Shown here piece after piece: positions 26,472 to 35,730 of a stretch of 64,000 nucleotides of DNA. The DNA is from Candidatus Latescibacterota bacterium (GTDB taxonomy: Bacteria; Latescibacterota; MWCZ01): positions 356,526 to 420,525 of the forward strand of contig JAKJDF010000001.1 of the NCBI GenBank assembly GCA_022706085.1, written 5' to 3'. The stretch's first letter is position 1. Every line of letters begins with the position of its first letter. A program made the position numbers and the translations under genes. Below the pieces are notes generated by a model. It was not told the DNA's origin. It made no database searches and saw only the letters and a list, made by a program, of their open reading frames with translations.

Positions 26472-27851
26472 ATGGCAGGCCATCGCGATGCTGAACAGAA
26501 AGCGTTGCAATCCAGTATGAAATCGGTCACCGGGTTCAAGGGTAAGGGCAGACCGAAAATCGGCGCCGAGGAGTTCATGTCCATCGCGGAACGGTTTGGC
26601 TTGAGCAAACCCGCGCTGGAAAAGATCCAGTCGATTCTCGCGGAGGAGGACCTCGGAGCCGGTCCGTTCCTTGCCAACTATTACAGCGGCCTCCCGGAAT
26701 CGCGTGTGCAGGCGTTCCAGCGCGTTGCGAGGGAAACGTTCGGCTCTCGTTACGCCATCGGTCTCAGTTCGGGGACAGCAGCGCTTCACGCGGCCTTCGT
26801 CGCAGTCGGCGTTGGTCCGGGAACAGAAGTGATATGCCCCGCGATCGGTTTTTTCGCGACTGCAGCAGCGGTGGTGATGGCCAAGGGCGTGCCGGTGTTC
26901 TGCGACGTGGACGAGTCGCTGCACATAGACCCCGCCAAAATCGAGGCGCTCATCACTCCGCGCACCGTGGCCCTCGCACCGACCCACGTAATGGGGAGCG
27001 TGTGTAACATGCCAGCAATAATGGCGATTGCGCGCAAGCACAACCTGAAGGTGGTGGAAGACTGCGCCCAGTCCTGTGGCGGCAAGGTAAGCGGACGCTA
27101 CGTTGGCACCTTCGGCCACGTCGGAATCTTCAGCATCTCTGCGTACAAGATCGTGGGCGGTGGAGAGGGAGGACTGCTTATCACCGACGACGAGCGTCTC
27201 TGGGATCGTGCCAACTGCCTCTCCGAGGGCGGAGGATTGTGGCGCCCGGAACGCTTCGCGCCTCCGCGGTATGAGGGAGAGCTGTTCTGTGGCACCAACT
27301 ACCGCATGTCCGAGCTCGAGGCCGCGGTGGATGTCGTGCAGCTATCGAAGATGCCGGAAACGGTGGGGCGCTTCCGAAACGTGAAACGCCAGATCACCGG
27401 CAGACTGAAAACGTACCGGGAGATTCGTCCGCAGACGCTGAACGATCCCGAAGGTGAGGTCGGGTACACGCTCCGTTTCTTCCCCGAAACGATCGAACTG
27501 GGACAGCAAATCTCGAAGGCCCTCAACGACGCAGGGATCGGCGCCGGTATCCGGGGACGAAACGGACGGCCGGACTGGCACATTTATCACGACATGTATC
27601 CCATCACCCTGAAAACCAGAAGCGGCGCCGACGACTGCTCCTTCCACTGCCCGCATTACGCGGCAAAGGGCGGCAAAATTGAATACCGACTCGGGGATTG
27701 CCCCGTAGCCGATGACCTTTTTGACCGCGTTGTGAATGTGGGGCTGAACCAGTGGTACACAGAAGAGGACTGCGTTCAGTTCGCCGACGTCATGAACAGC
27801 GTGCTTTCGCATTTCTGCACGGAGGACCCGTCGGCAAAGCCCTGGCGCTGA
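26472..27851 (+). CDS. DegT/DnrJ/EryC1/StrS family aminotransferase
   Basis: 459-residue PLP enzyme that aminates keto-sugars or keto-cyclitols, commonly with glutamine or glutamate as donor. SSGTAALHAAFVAVGVGPGTEVICP, VEDCAQSCGG (PLP-contacting Asp) and the Schiff-base strand FSISAYKIVGGGEGG with Lys226 are all typical. It is somewhat longer than the usual 370-420 residues, with an N-terminal extension of about 50 residues. ATG 26472 follows GGGGAG. Divergent from the PfkB operon and convergent with the GH116 gene. Context suggests amino-sugar or inosamine metabolism, but this is inference. Confidence 0.88.
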   Translation: MAGHRDAEQKALQSSMKSVTGFKGKGRPKIGAEEFMSIAERFGLSKPALEKIQSILAEEDLGAGPFLANYYSGLPESRVQAFQRVARETFGSRYAIGLSSGTAALHAAFVAVGVGPGTEVICPAIGFFATAAAVVMAKGVPVFCDVDESLHIDPAKIEALITPRTVALAPTHVMGSVCNMPAIMAIARKHNLKVVEDCAQSCGGKVSGRYVGTFGHVGIFSISAYKIVGGGEGGLLITDDERLWDRANCLSEGGGLWRPERFAPPRYEGELFCGTNYRMSELEAAVDVVQLSKMPETVGRFRNVKRQITGRLKTYREIRPQTLNDPEGEVGYTLRFFPETIELGQQISKALNDAGIGAGIRGRNGRPDWHIYHDMYPITLKTRSGADDCSFHCPHYAAKGGKIEYRLGDCPVADDLFDRVVNVGLNQWYTEEDCVQFADVMNSVLSHFCTEDPSAKPWR

Positions 27852-27870
27852 AAATGCCTGTGAGAGACCC

Positions 27871-27898
27871 CGGAGGGCGGGTAGTCGTTCGCCCTCCG
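27871..27898. terminator. hairpin between convergent aminotransferase and GH116 genes
   Basis: A 9-bp perfect stem (CGGAGGGCG with CGCCCTCCG) and 10-base loop in the 65 bases between the two stops. There is no T run on either side, so it may rather pause polymerase or protect mRNA ends, but its place fits a bidirectional terminator. Confidence 0.5.
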
Positions 27899-27916
27899 AC
27901 CTCTGTGCCCTCCGTA

Positions 27917-30580
27917 TCATTCAGCCATTTTGACATCCACCGCAAGCGTATCGCCCTCCCGCAACTCCAGAAGCGACCCAAAGGCAAGGCGTGCCCGCGT
28001 ATCATGAGTGGAACATGTGCATCGCACGGGCTTGCCATTGACAAGCACTTTGCCGACCACCACGGCCCTTGAAGGCATATCCAGTTCGAGACACGCAAGG
28101 CGTATCGTTCCGTGCGACACCATCACCTCGGCCGCAGCCATCTGGTCCGTTATGCGTTGATCGAACACTCCCCATCCTGACGCCGTGATGAAAGGCGCGC
28201 GGAAACGTTCCGGCGTGACTTTCGCCCCGAACCCGAGGAAACTCTTGCCCGCATCGTAACGCATGCCACACGCAGCCTCGAGCACCGTCCAGCTCGCCAA
28301 GCTGCGCGCGTAATGATCCCCACACTCAACCTCGTTCCACGGATTCCTCTGCACCCCGTCGTAACGGTTCCTCAACCCTTCCACCACCTTGAAAGCTTCG
28401 TCGGCGAAGCCTTCGAACAGACAGAGGCCCGCGATCTCGTATTCCGTTCCCGGCCACACCTCATCCGAGTACAGCGTTGGCTTGTCGGGTCGTCCCCCGT
28501 GTGGCCAGGTGCAGATCAGCAGCCCGCTGTCATGGTCGGAAGCAAAAACCCGGGGGCTCTGCCGGAACCCGGAAAAGCTGTCCCGCCAGTTATAACGCAG
28601 GATGGAGCACAGCGCCTCGCGAACATGGTCTCTGGGGAATACGTAACCGAGATCAAGAATGTGCGCCCACCATTGTCCGAACAACTGGTCAATGTGGCAT
28701 CCCTCGCCATATTGCATGTCCATGCTTTTACCCGGTTCCGGACGCTGCACGTAGTACTCCCCGTTCCAGCATTCGGCATCGATCGCGACCGTTCCTGACT
28801 CGAAGCGTGCCCGGCATTTTTCACCGAAAGCGCTGTCTCCGAGGAGCTTTGCCATCTCTTCTGCGGCCCGCAATGCGGCAAGATAGAGACCGGTGACAAA
28901 CGTGTTGTGACCATGCAGTGCACAATCGTACGTATTTGGCTGGGCGCCTTCGATGACGCCTCTCCCGCCGACATCGTGTTTCGTGAAAACCCACTCAAGC
29001 GCTTTTTTCGCCTTCGGATACAGCTCATCAAGAAACGACCGGTCACCACAGGCGCGGTATTCGCGGTAAAGCTTCAGCACAGTCCCGAGCTGCCCGTCCG
29101 TCGCTGGTTCGGTCCACCGCGGCAGGTAAAGCGGAAGAAGCGTCCTGTGGCCGATTCGCCCCTCTTCGGTAATCTGGTGGAGAAGGTCCGTTCGCCGCAT
29201 GGCCTGTTCCAGGCGCGGGAAAAGCCGGGCAAGAGCCTGTTCGTAGTTCCAGACATGGTTGCAGTTGAGGGGGCAACATCCTCCAACATCTTCGGCTGAA
29301 CCCGTGCTTGCACCATGGCATCCTTCGAAAGCATGGAAGGTTCCGTCTTCCAGCCACATGCAGGTCGGGCTGCGAATGATGCTTGTCTGAGACGATACGG
29401 CGTCGAGGACGTAATACGGTAATGAACTGTCGTAGAATGAATTGCGGAATTCAAACGTCCGTTTGCGGAGCACTTCCGCGTGGTCGCTTACGTACATCGC
29501 AACATCCAGCCCGCTCTGGAAACGTGTCGCGTAATGGGTGCCGATGTGGAACCGGCTTTTCCGATCCTTCAGCCCGAAGCCGCTCTGATCCCAGTTGACG
29601 TAATGATTCGGGAAGTACCAGGAGACGACAAACGTCGCCTTCAAGGTTTCCCCTGGTTTCAACCACGCGGAACGGCACAACGCGCCGTTGGCAGTGGATC
29701 CAGGGGGAGTCGGGGCAGCGTCGTCCGTACAGCTCAAATCACCATCGTCGGTGAAATCAGCCCAGAACGCCTCTAACGTTTCCCACCTGCCCAGCCACGT
29801 CACGTTGCCGCCCAACAGGGAAAGCGCCATCTGCCCGAACCGGCTGCTCTCCGTTGAGATGCCGGGGTTCGTCATCTCGATACACGTCAGTCCCCGTACT
29901 CGCACGACCCGGTTTTCGTTTCCGCCGTACCCGGGGTTCCGTGTACCCGAAATCCGGCTCCTGCCATCCCACCCCACGGCATTCTGGAGGGTCCCCGCCA
30001 GGCTGACATGCACCGGTGTATCGAGCGTATTGGTTACGGCCAGCTCACACAGGATCGCCGGAAGGCCTGAAAATTCCTCGTCGAGAGGTGCAAACGGGGA
30101 ATACGCTTCAAGGGTAACAGGAAGCGGTAGCGACGGGTCGGAGAAGATCACCTCTGCAACAGGGTACTCGCCGACGTAGCGAACCTCATCAACACCGCGC
30201 AGTCGTCGGAGAAGAGCCCGCGATTCCTCCGGCACGACGTGGTCGGAACTTGTCACAGGCGGAACGAAATCCGGGTTGTCGTACAGGGCGGAAGACATGA
30301 GTACCCGGGAGACGCTCATCACATCCTCCGGGCTTCGGCGTTCCGTGAAATGCACCGCGTGGGGACGCATCCGCACGGCGAAGAACGAATGCGGGACGTG
30401 TCCCAGATGGTTCGGTATGTTCATTATCTGCCATTGTCGCCACCCGCCGTCCCCAGCCAGGGCAATCTGACCTGCGCCGATCCCGCCCAGCGGCATGGCG
30501 ACTGCTCTCAAAGCCTGGCCGCGAAGAACGCGACGATCGGGTCTGCCAACCGCCCCACCCCCCATTGCGTTTTCATTCAT
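27917..30580 (-). CDS. GH116 beta-glucosidase/glucosylceramidase-like
   Basis: 887-residue retaining glycosidase related to human GBA2 and Thermoanaerobacterium GH116 beta-glucosidase. The N-terminal beta-sandwich opens with MPLGGIGAGQIAL near residue 29; the (alpha/alpha)6 domain has LNCNHVWNYEQALARLFP, EGAQPNTYDCALHGHN and the diagnostic NPWNEVECGDHYARSLASW. It likely removes beta-linked glucose, xylose or GlcNAc from glycolipids or glycans in the cytoplasm (no signal peptide). The ATG at 30580 overlaps the stop of the Gfo/Idh gene and follows GGAGGAAC, so longer forms are rejected. Confidence 0.92.
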   Translation of the reverse strand: MNENAMGGGAVGRPDRRVLRGQALRAVAMPLGGIGAGQIALAGDGGWRQWQIMNIPNHLGHVPHSFFAVRMRPHAVHFTERRSPEDVMSVSRVLMSSALYDNPDFVPPVTSSDHVVPEESRALLRRLRGVDEVRYVGEYPVAEVIFSDPSLPLPVTLEAYSPFAPLDEEFSGLPAILCELAVTNTLDTPVHVSLAGTLQNAVGWDGRSRISGTRNPGYGGNENRVVRVRGLTCIEMTNPGISTESSRFGQMALSLLGGNVTWLGRWETLEAFWADFTDDGDLSCTDDAAPTPPGSTANGALCRSAWLKPGETLKATFVVSWYFPNHYVNWDQSGFGLKDRKSRFHIGTHYATRFQSGLDVAMYVSDHAEVLRKRTFEFRNSFYDSSLPYYVLDAVSSQTSIIRSPTCMWLEDGTFHAFEGCHGASTGSAEDVGGCCPLNCNHVWNYEQALARLFPRLEQAMRRTDLLHQITEEGRIGHRTLLPLYLPRWTEPATDGQLGTVLKLYREYRACGDRSFLDELYPKAKKALEWVFTKHDVGGRGVIEGAQPNTYDCALHGHNTFVTGLYLAALRAAEEMAKLLGDSAFGEKCRARFESGTVAIDAECWNGEYYVQRPEPGKSMDMQYGEGCHIDQLFGQWWAHILDLGYVFPRDHVREALCSILRYNWRDSFSGFRQSPRVFASDHDSGLLICTWPHGGRPDKPTLYSDEVWPGTEYEIAGLCLFEGFADEAFKVVEGLRNRYDGVQRNPWNEVECGDHYARSLASWTVLEAACGMRYDAGKSFLGFGAKVTPERFRAPFITASGWGVFDQRITDQMAAAEVMVSHGTIRLACLELDMPSRAVVVGKVLVNGKPVRCTCSTHDTRARLAFGSLLELREGDTLAVDVKMAE

Positions 30581-31752
30581 CGTTGTTCCTCCGCTCCAGA
30601 CCGATGATTCACAGTTCGCACTCTCACCCAGTTCCCAGCTCGACTCGATTCCTCCGCCGCGGCGAGAACCTCGTGCACAGCCCATCCGTCGAAGAAATCC
30701 GGATGCCCCGCACGCCCTCGCAGAACATTTCCCACGAACGAGTGCAAGCTTGCAAGATGGAATTGCATCCACCCCGCCGCGCCGCGAGGCGGCGGGATCA
30801 CCGAAGGTTCGTTACGCCGGCTGCAGGTGGCGATGCGGAGAAAACCTCTGTTCCCACCGTACGGTCCATCCTCAGCACGCGCGTCGTACACATCGAGCCA
30901 GTTCGGTTCCATAAGGTTGAACCGGATCGCTCCTTTTTCCCCGTGGAGCTCTATCCGCAGTTCGTCCTCCGTCCCTGTGGCAACTTTGCTTGTCTCAATC
31001 GTGCCGATCGCTCCGTTCGCGAGTTTCGCGACCATCCATGCAGCATCATCTCCCGATATCGCGACCCGCTCCGAAGAGCCTGCCCTTATCGGACGCGAAG
31101 GGACGAAAACCTGCCGGTGCGCCAGAACCTCGGCGAAATCTCCCCACAGATGACCAACCAGGTCCACAACATGCGCGCCCAGATCGTGCAGTGTCCCGCC
31201 ATCCTGCATTTTCCATCCTGCAGGCCGTTCCGGGTCGCTGGATCCGCTGTGCAGGTACGCCGCACGGAAGCTGTACGGTCGTCCGAGCAGTCCCTCATCC
31301 ACCAGTTGTTTGGCTCGCAGAGTGGCCGGCACGAATCGGTAGTTCTGCGTAACCTGATGGACGATGCCCGCCGCCTGCGCGGCGTTCGCCATGGTCCTCG
31401 CGTGTTCGGGGTTCGTTGTGAGCGGCTTGTCGCAGTACACGTGTTTGCCGGACTGAATCGCACCCATCGCTTGCTCGAAATGCAGGGCGTTAGGCGTGCA
31501 AATGTTCACCACGTCCACATCGGGGTGCTCCACAACCTGCCGCCAGTCTGTTGTTCCAAAATCGTATCCGGCCTGTTCCACGGCGAACTCGGCTGTTTCC
31601 AGGTGTTTTGTCGCCACGCCAACAAAGCGAACCTCCACGGGGAGCGTCTCGAACCACATCCGAAGCATCCGGTAACACTCCGTGTGAACCTTGCCCATGA
31701 ATCCGTACCCGAGCATCCCCACCCCGATACGGCGACGTTTCGATTTCGTCAT
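30577..31752 (-). CDS. Gfo/Idh/MocA family oxidoreductase
   Basis: 391-residue NAD(P)-dependent sugar or cyclitol dehydrogenase. The Rossmann start GVGMLGYGFMGKVH (residues 10-23) binds cofactor, GKHVYCDKPLTTN near residue 102-114 contains the conserved E/DKP with catalytic Lys, and GGTLHDLGAHVVDL near residue 184-197 contains the conserved His of the active site. Typical length. A strong GGAGG lies before the ATG. It is first in an operon with the GH116 glycosidase, so it may oxidise the sugar released or take part in an oxidative glycosidase-like pathway. Confidence 0.92.
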   Translation of the reverse strand: MTKSKRRRIGVGMLGYGFMGKVHTECYRMLRMWFETLPVEVRFVGVATKHLETAEFAVEQAGYDFGTTDWRQVVEHPDVDVVNICTPNALHFEQAMGAIQSGKHVYCDKPLTTNPEHARTMANAAQAAGIVHQVTQNYRFVPATLRAKQLVDEGLLGRPYSFRAAYLHSGSSDPERPAGWKMQDGGTLHDLGAHVVDLVGHLWGDFAEVLAHRQVFVPSRPIRAGSSERVAISGDDAAWMVAKLANGAIGTIETSKVATGTEDELRIELHGEKGAIRFNLMEPNWLDVYDARAEDGPYGGNRGFLRIATCSRRNEPSVIPPPRGAAGWMQFHLASLHSFVGNVLRGRAGHPDFFDGWAVHEVLAAAEESSRAGNWVRVRTVNHRSGAEEQR

Positions 31753-31825
31753 ACTGAACCTCCTGTCGAACGATTCCCTGAAAGGTAGGCGCTGTGCTGT
31801 TCTCGCTCAAACCAAGTGGACCCTC

Positions 31826-31854
31826 TTGCTCCCGTCTGATTTGTGTGGCATTAT
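31826..31854 (+). promoter_or_regulatory. possible promoter for the creatininase-family gene
   Basis: TTGCTC at 31826-31831 and CATTAT at 31849-31854, 17 bases apart, in the 159-base spacer divergent from the Gfo/Idh gene. A fair sigma-70 match only. Confidence 0.35.
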
Positions 31855-31911
31855 CCGGCTGGAAGAGGTTCTGGAGGAAATTGATTCGCAGACTCAGAAG
31901 GAGGCACTGCC

Positions 31912-32805
31912 ATGCGCGAGGTGCGGTGGGAACGAATGTTCCCTGACGAGCTGGAAAAGGCGTTCTCTGAATGCCCGGTTGTGTATTTCGCATATGGTCT
32001 TTGCGAACCGCACGGTCCCCAGAATGCGGTCGGGCTGGATGCCCTCAAAGCGCACGCGATCTGTTGCCGGGCGGCAGAAAGACATGGTGGCATCGTTGCA
32101 CCGTGCGATTTCTGGCATATTCACGAACTCGGCGGATATGCGGTGTGGTCACGTCAGGCCATCGGTGAGGTGGAACGAAGCTGGTTGACCTGCATGCCGC
32201 CCTGGGTACATCTCAAAGACGTCTGCTACCACGTGCGGCAGGCCGACGTCCTGGGTTTCCGCGCGGCCATCCTGTTCACCGGACACTACGGACCAAACTG
32301 GGAAGATCTGAAAACCCTGGTTCAGCTGATTCAGCCCTACGTCGGAACCCGCCTCTATTCATTGCCCGAGTGTGAGGCGAACGTTCCCGGCTTTGATGGC
32401 GATGGAGCGAGCGGGGACCATGCCGGGAAAGTGGAAACCTCGCTTCTCTGGGCGCTTATGCCGGAATGCACAGATGTCTCCCGTCTCCCGGATAGGGAGA
32501 CCGGCGCCGCTCCGTGGGCAATGGGGAGAAACGCGTACGAAGCCAGCCGGCGGATCGGAGAACGCATGGTGGAGGACGAGGTTGCCTGGCTTGGCAGGAA
32601 AGCCGGCGAACTTCTGGAGGAGTACGAAAAATCCAGACCACCGCACACGCTCAGAACGTTTGAGGATGTCGAACGCCTCTGGGAAGAGGTGGTTCGCCCT
32701 CACGTTCCCGAGTTCCGTTCTATGCAGCTCTCCTGGAAGCAACACGAAGAGGTGCCTGAGGGCAGTGCCTGGTACGCAAATTGGAAGGTTCCCGAGCGCG
32801 CGTGA
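31912..32805 (+). CDS. creatininase family protein
   Basis: 297-residue metal-dependent amidohydrolase of the creatininase fold. CEPHGPQNAVGLDALKA near residues 25-41 gives metal ligands Glu/His/Asp, TGHYGPNWE near residue 123 and GDHAGKVETSLL near residue 167 complete the site. Family members cleave creatinine or act on formamides in riboflavin, F420 and mycofactocin pathways; proteins of this sort are often found beside Gfo/Idh and glycosidase genes in uncultured bacteria, where the substrate is unknown. A very strong AGAAGGAGG precedes the ATG. Divergent from the GH116 operon. Confidence 0.87.
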   Translation: MREVRWERMFPDELEKAFSECPVVYFAYGLCEPHGPQNAVGLDALKAHAICCRAAERHGGIVAPCDFWHIHELGGYAVWSRQAIGEVERSWLTCMPPWVHLKDVCYHVRQADVLGFRAAILFTGHYGPNWEDLKTLVQLIQPYVGTRLYSLPECEANVPGFDGDGASGDHAGKVETSLLWALMPECTDVSRLPDRETGAAPWAMGRNAYEASRRIGERMVEDEVAWLGRKAGELLEEYEKSRPPHTLRTFEDVERLWEEVVRPHVPEFRSMQLSWKQHEEVPEGSAWYANWKVPERA

Positions 32806-32890
32806 TCCCATCAAAGTTGCTCACATTTTCGTTCGGCCCTGACAGGAGACAACCCTTCAAACGTCCTCTGGAACGCGGTACTGGCGGCCG

Positions 32891-32912
32891 CCTTTCGCCC
32901 CGGGGTGAAAGG
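32891..32912 (+). repeat. 22-bp near-perfect palindrome in the alaS leader
   Basis: CCTTTCGCCCC followed directly by GGGGTGAAAGG, pairing fully with one G-U. Lies 100 bases ahead of alaS and 85 bases after the creatininase stop. Could act as a terminator without a T run or as a leader element; no T-box features are evident. Confidence 0.35.
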
Positions 32913-33012
32913 GGACATTCGCCATCCCGGGGATGATTTGCGATATTTATGTCTCTCGCGAACGGCGTGCGATTTTGTCTTTCATTTCCAACTCATTGCA
33001 CGAGAATTGTCT

Positions 33013-35610
33013 ATGACTTCAGGTGAACTTCGCCGGGGCTTCCTTGACTACTTTGCCAAACGGGGCCATCGTATCGTCCCCTCATCCCCTTTGATCCCGC
33101 ACGATGATCCCACGCTGCTGTTTGCCAACGCAGGGATGAACCAGTTCAAAGATATTTTCCTCGGGCTGCGCGTTCCGGAATTCCGCCGCGCAGCCTCCTC
33201 TCAGAAGTGCATCCGGGCGGGAGGAAAGCACAACGATCTCGAGGACGTCGGGAAGGACGGGACGCATCACACCTTTTTTGAGATGCTCGGGAACTGGTCG
33301 TTCGGCGATTACTACAAAGCGGAAGCGATCGAATGGGCATGGGAATACCTGACTTCGGAGCTTCAACTGCCAAAAGACCGGCTCCGGGCAACCGTTCATC
33401 ATTCGGACGATGAAGCGGAGGAACTCTGGGCGAAAATTGCCGGGATACCTCGATCCCATATCTCCCGCCACGGCGACAAAGACAATTTCTGGGAGATGGC
33501 GGAAGTCGGCCCCTGCGGCCCCTGCACGGAAATCCATCTCGACATGGGAGCTCACCGTGGGTGTGGCCGTCCTGATTGCGGGCCCAACTGCAGACACTGC
33601 GATGAGCTGCACGACGCACGGTTCATGGAGCTATGGAACCTCGTGTTTATGCAATACTATCGCGATGAAAATGGCGTTCTGACGCCGTTGCCGGAAACAC
33701 ACGTAGACACGGGAGCAGGTTTTGAGCGGCTCTGCTCGGTGATTCAGGGCAAAAGCTCCAACTACGATACGGACCTGTTCATGCCGATCATTCGGGCAAC
33801 GGAAGAGAAAACCGGCCGCGAGTACGTCTCGGGAGCGGAAGGCACGCCTTTCCGCATAATTGCCGACCACATGAGGGCTCTCACGTTGGCCATCACCGAT
33901 GGCGGATTCCCGTCCAACGTGGGAAGGGGATACGTTCTCCGGCGGATCCTGCGCCGCGCCAGCCGGGCCGGTCGCCAACTCGGATTGCGCGAACCTTTTC
34001 TCTACGAGCTGACGAATTCCGTCGTCGACACGATGGGAAGCGCCTACCCTGAACTGGAAGAGCGCCGTACCCACGTCGCCACGGTCATCAAACGTGAAGA
34101 GGAGCAGTTCGGGCGCACGTTGAACCGCGGCATTGATCAGTTCGAAACCTTTGCCGCGGAACTGGCGGCAACGGGATCGAGCGTACTCGATGGCGAGAAG
34201 GTATTCCAGCTTTACGACACCTACGGCGTGCCCGTCGACCTCACCGCGCTTATGGCTGAGGATATGAAACTGATCATCGACTTTGACGGGTTCAATCGGT
34301 GCATGGAAGAGCAACGGGAACGGTCACGCGCTCAGGCGAAATTCGACCGGGCCGTCACGAATTTCGGTGAAGGCCTCGTTTCGGAATTCGTCGGTTATGA
34401 AACCCTTTCGACGGAGGCACAGATAACGGGTCTCGCGGAAGGCGCCATTGTGTTGGACCAGACGCCATTTTATGCGGAATCTGGCGGACAGGTGGCTGAC
34501 ACAGGGGAGTTGTTCAACGCGGAGTTTTCGTTCGAGGTGACGGGGGTTCAGAAACAGGGAACCGCCATAGTGCACTTCGGGAAGGTAACGCGCGGGGAGC
34601 CCTCCATCGGAATGGTCGTAACCGCTCAGGTAAACAGCGATTTGCGCGGGCGTACCATGCGGAACCATTCGGCCACTCATCTCCTCCAGGCCGCGCTTCG
34701 GGCCGCCCTGGGGCCTCAGGTTCACCAGGCGGGATCTTACGTTTCGCCGGACCGGTTGCGGTTCGATTTCACGTGCGGGGAAGCCGTTCCGCCCGGGGTA
34801 TTGCGCCAGGTTGAAGCAATGGTGAACGCCCGGATTCGCGAGAACCTTCCCGTCAATATCTCGCATTCAACTCTCGACGAAGCGAAAGCCTCGGGGGCCA
34901 TTGCCCTTTTCGGTGAAAAATACGGCGAAACGGTTCGCGTCGTTCGCATGGGCAACTTCACCATGGAGCTGTGCGGAGGAACGCACGTGGACGCCACGGG
35001 GCAGATCGGGTACTTCCGAATCCTGTCGGAAAGTGGCATCGCTGCGGGAACCCGGAGGATCGAAGCAGCAACAGGGGTGACGGCAGAGGAACTGGCCCGG
35101 GAGGACAGAGACCGCCTCGCACGAATCAGCGCAATTCTCAAAGTCGGCGTGGAAGACGTCGAGACGAGAATCGCGGCACTGCTCGACCGGCTGAAGGAAA
35201 TCGAGCGGGAGCTCGAAAAAGCTCAGACGGCGATGGCGGGCGCGGACGTTGATTCATGGATACGCGAAGCCGGTGAAATAGGCGACGCCAGGCTGCTCAT
35301 TCGGGAGGTCACCCTCGCGGACCCGAAAGCATTCCGTGCCCTCGGCGACACAGTGAGAGAGAAACTGGGAAAAGGCGTGGCGCTGCTCATCGGACATGAC
35401 GCCGGCAAGCTTTCCCTGATGCTGCTGGTTACCGACAACTTGACCTCTCGCATTCAAGCGGGTAAACTCATGAACGAGCTGGCTGCCATCGTCGGCGCGC
35501 GCGGCGGCGGCAGAGCTCACATGGCACAGGCTGGAGGAGGCTCTCCCGAGCGTCTGGCGGACCTCCTGGCAAAGGCACCCGGGGTGGTAGCCCGCGAACT
35601 GGGCAATTAG
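33013..35610 (+). CDS. alaS: alanyl-tRNA synthetase
   Basis: 865-residue class II synthetase charging tRNA-Ala. N-terminal catalytic core with ANAGMNQFKDIFLG, RAGGKHNDLEDVGKDGTHHTFFEMLGNWSFGDY and EVGPCGPCTEIH; tRNA-recognition region; editing domain with HSATHLLQAALR and CGGTHVDATGQIG, which supply the His and Cys zinc ligands for deacylating Ser-tRNA-Ala; and a C-terminal domain ending GGGRAHMAQAGG. Length matches E. coli AlaRS (876). ATG 33013 begins at the first conserved residues (SGELRRGFLDYF); the frame is open to 32905 without similarity. No strong ribosome site is seen. Confidence 0.97.
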   Translation: MTSGELRRGFLDYFAKRGHRIVPSSPLIPHDDPTLLFANAGMNQFKDIFLGLRVPEFRRAASSQKCIRAGGKHNDLEDVGKDGTHHTFFEMLGNWSFGDYYKAEAIEWAWEYLTSELQLPKDRLRATVHHSDDEAEELWAKIAGIPRSHISRHGDKDNFWEMAEVGPCGPCTEIHLDMGAHRGCGRPDCGPNCRHCDELHDARFMELWNLVFMQYYRDENGVLTPLPETHVDTGAGFERLCSVIQGKSSNYDTDLFMPIIRATEEKTGREYVSGAEGTPFRIIADHMRALTLAITDGGFPSNVGRGYVLRRILRRASRAGRQLGLREPFLYELTNSVVDTMGSAYPELEERRTHVATVIKREEEQFGRTLNRGIDQFETFAAELAATGSSVLDGEKVFQLYDTYGVPVDLTALMAEDMKLIIDFDGFNRCMEEQRERSRAQAKFDRAVTNFGEGLVSEFVGYETLSTEAQITGLAEGAIVLDQTPFYAESGGQVADTGELFNAEFSFEVTGVQKQGTAIVHFGKVTRGEPSIGMVVTAQVNSDLRGRTMRNHSATHLLQAALRAALGPQVHQAGSYVSPDRLRFDFTCGEAVPPGVLRQVEAMVNARIRENLPVNISHSTLDEAKASGAIALFGEKYGETVRVVRMGNFTMELCGGTHVDATGQIGYFRILSESGIAAGTRRIEAATGVTAEELAREDRDRLARISAILKVGVEDVETRIAALLDRLKEIERELEKAQTAMAGADVDSWIREAGEIGDARLLIREVTLADPKAFRALGDTVREKLGKGVALLIGHDAGKLSLMLLVTDNLTSRIQAGKLMNELAAIVGARGGGRAHMAQAGGGSPERLADLLAKAPGVVARELGN

Positions 35611-35616
35611 AGGATA

Positions 35617-35642
35617 GGGAAGCAAGAGCGCTCTTGCTTCCC
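35617..35642 (+). terminator. 26-bp perfect palindrome just after alaS
   Basis: GGGAAGCAAGAGC immediately followed by its exact complement, beginning 7 bases after the alaS stop. The RNA would form a 11-bp stem with a tight loop, but there is no T run after it. Best read as the alaS 3' end hairpin. Confidence 0.55.
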
Positions 35643-35730
35643 GCGCAACGCCTTAGACATTATCCCATCGCCGCACACGGTCAAGTGCGTTCCGGCGGCA
35701 ACGGGATAACACCTTCGCCGAGGGCTCCTT

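Noticed and set aside
26315-26677. N-terminal extension of PfkB kinase to 429 residues
   Set aside because: It overlaps the divergent aminotransferase gene; the conserved fold starts exactly at ATG 26314 behind AAGGAAT.
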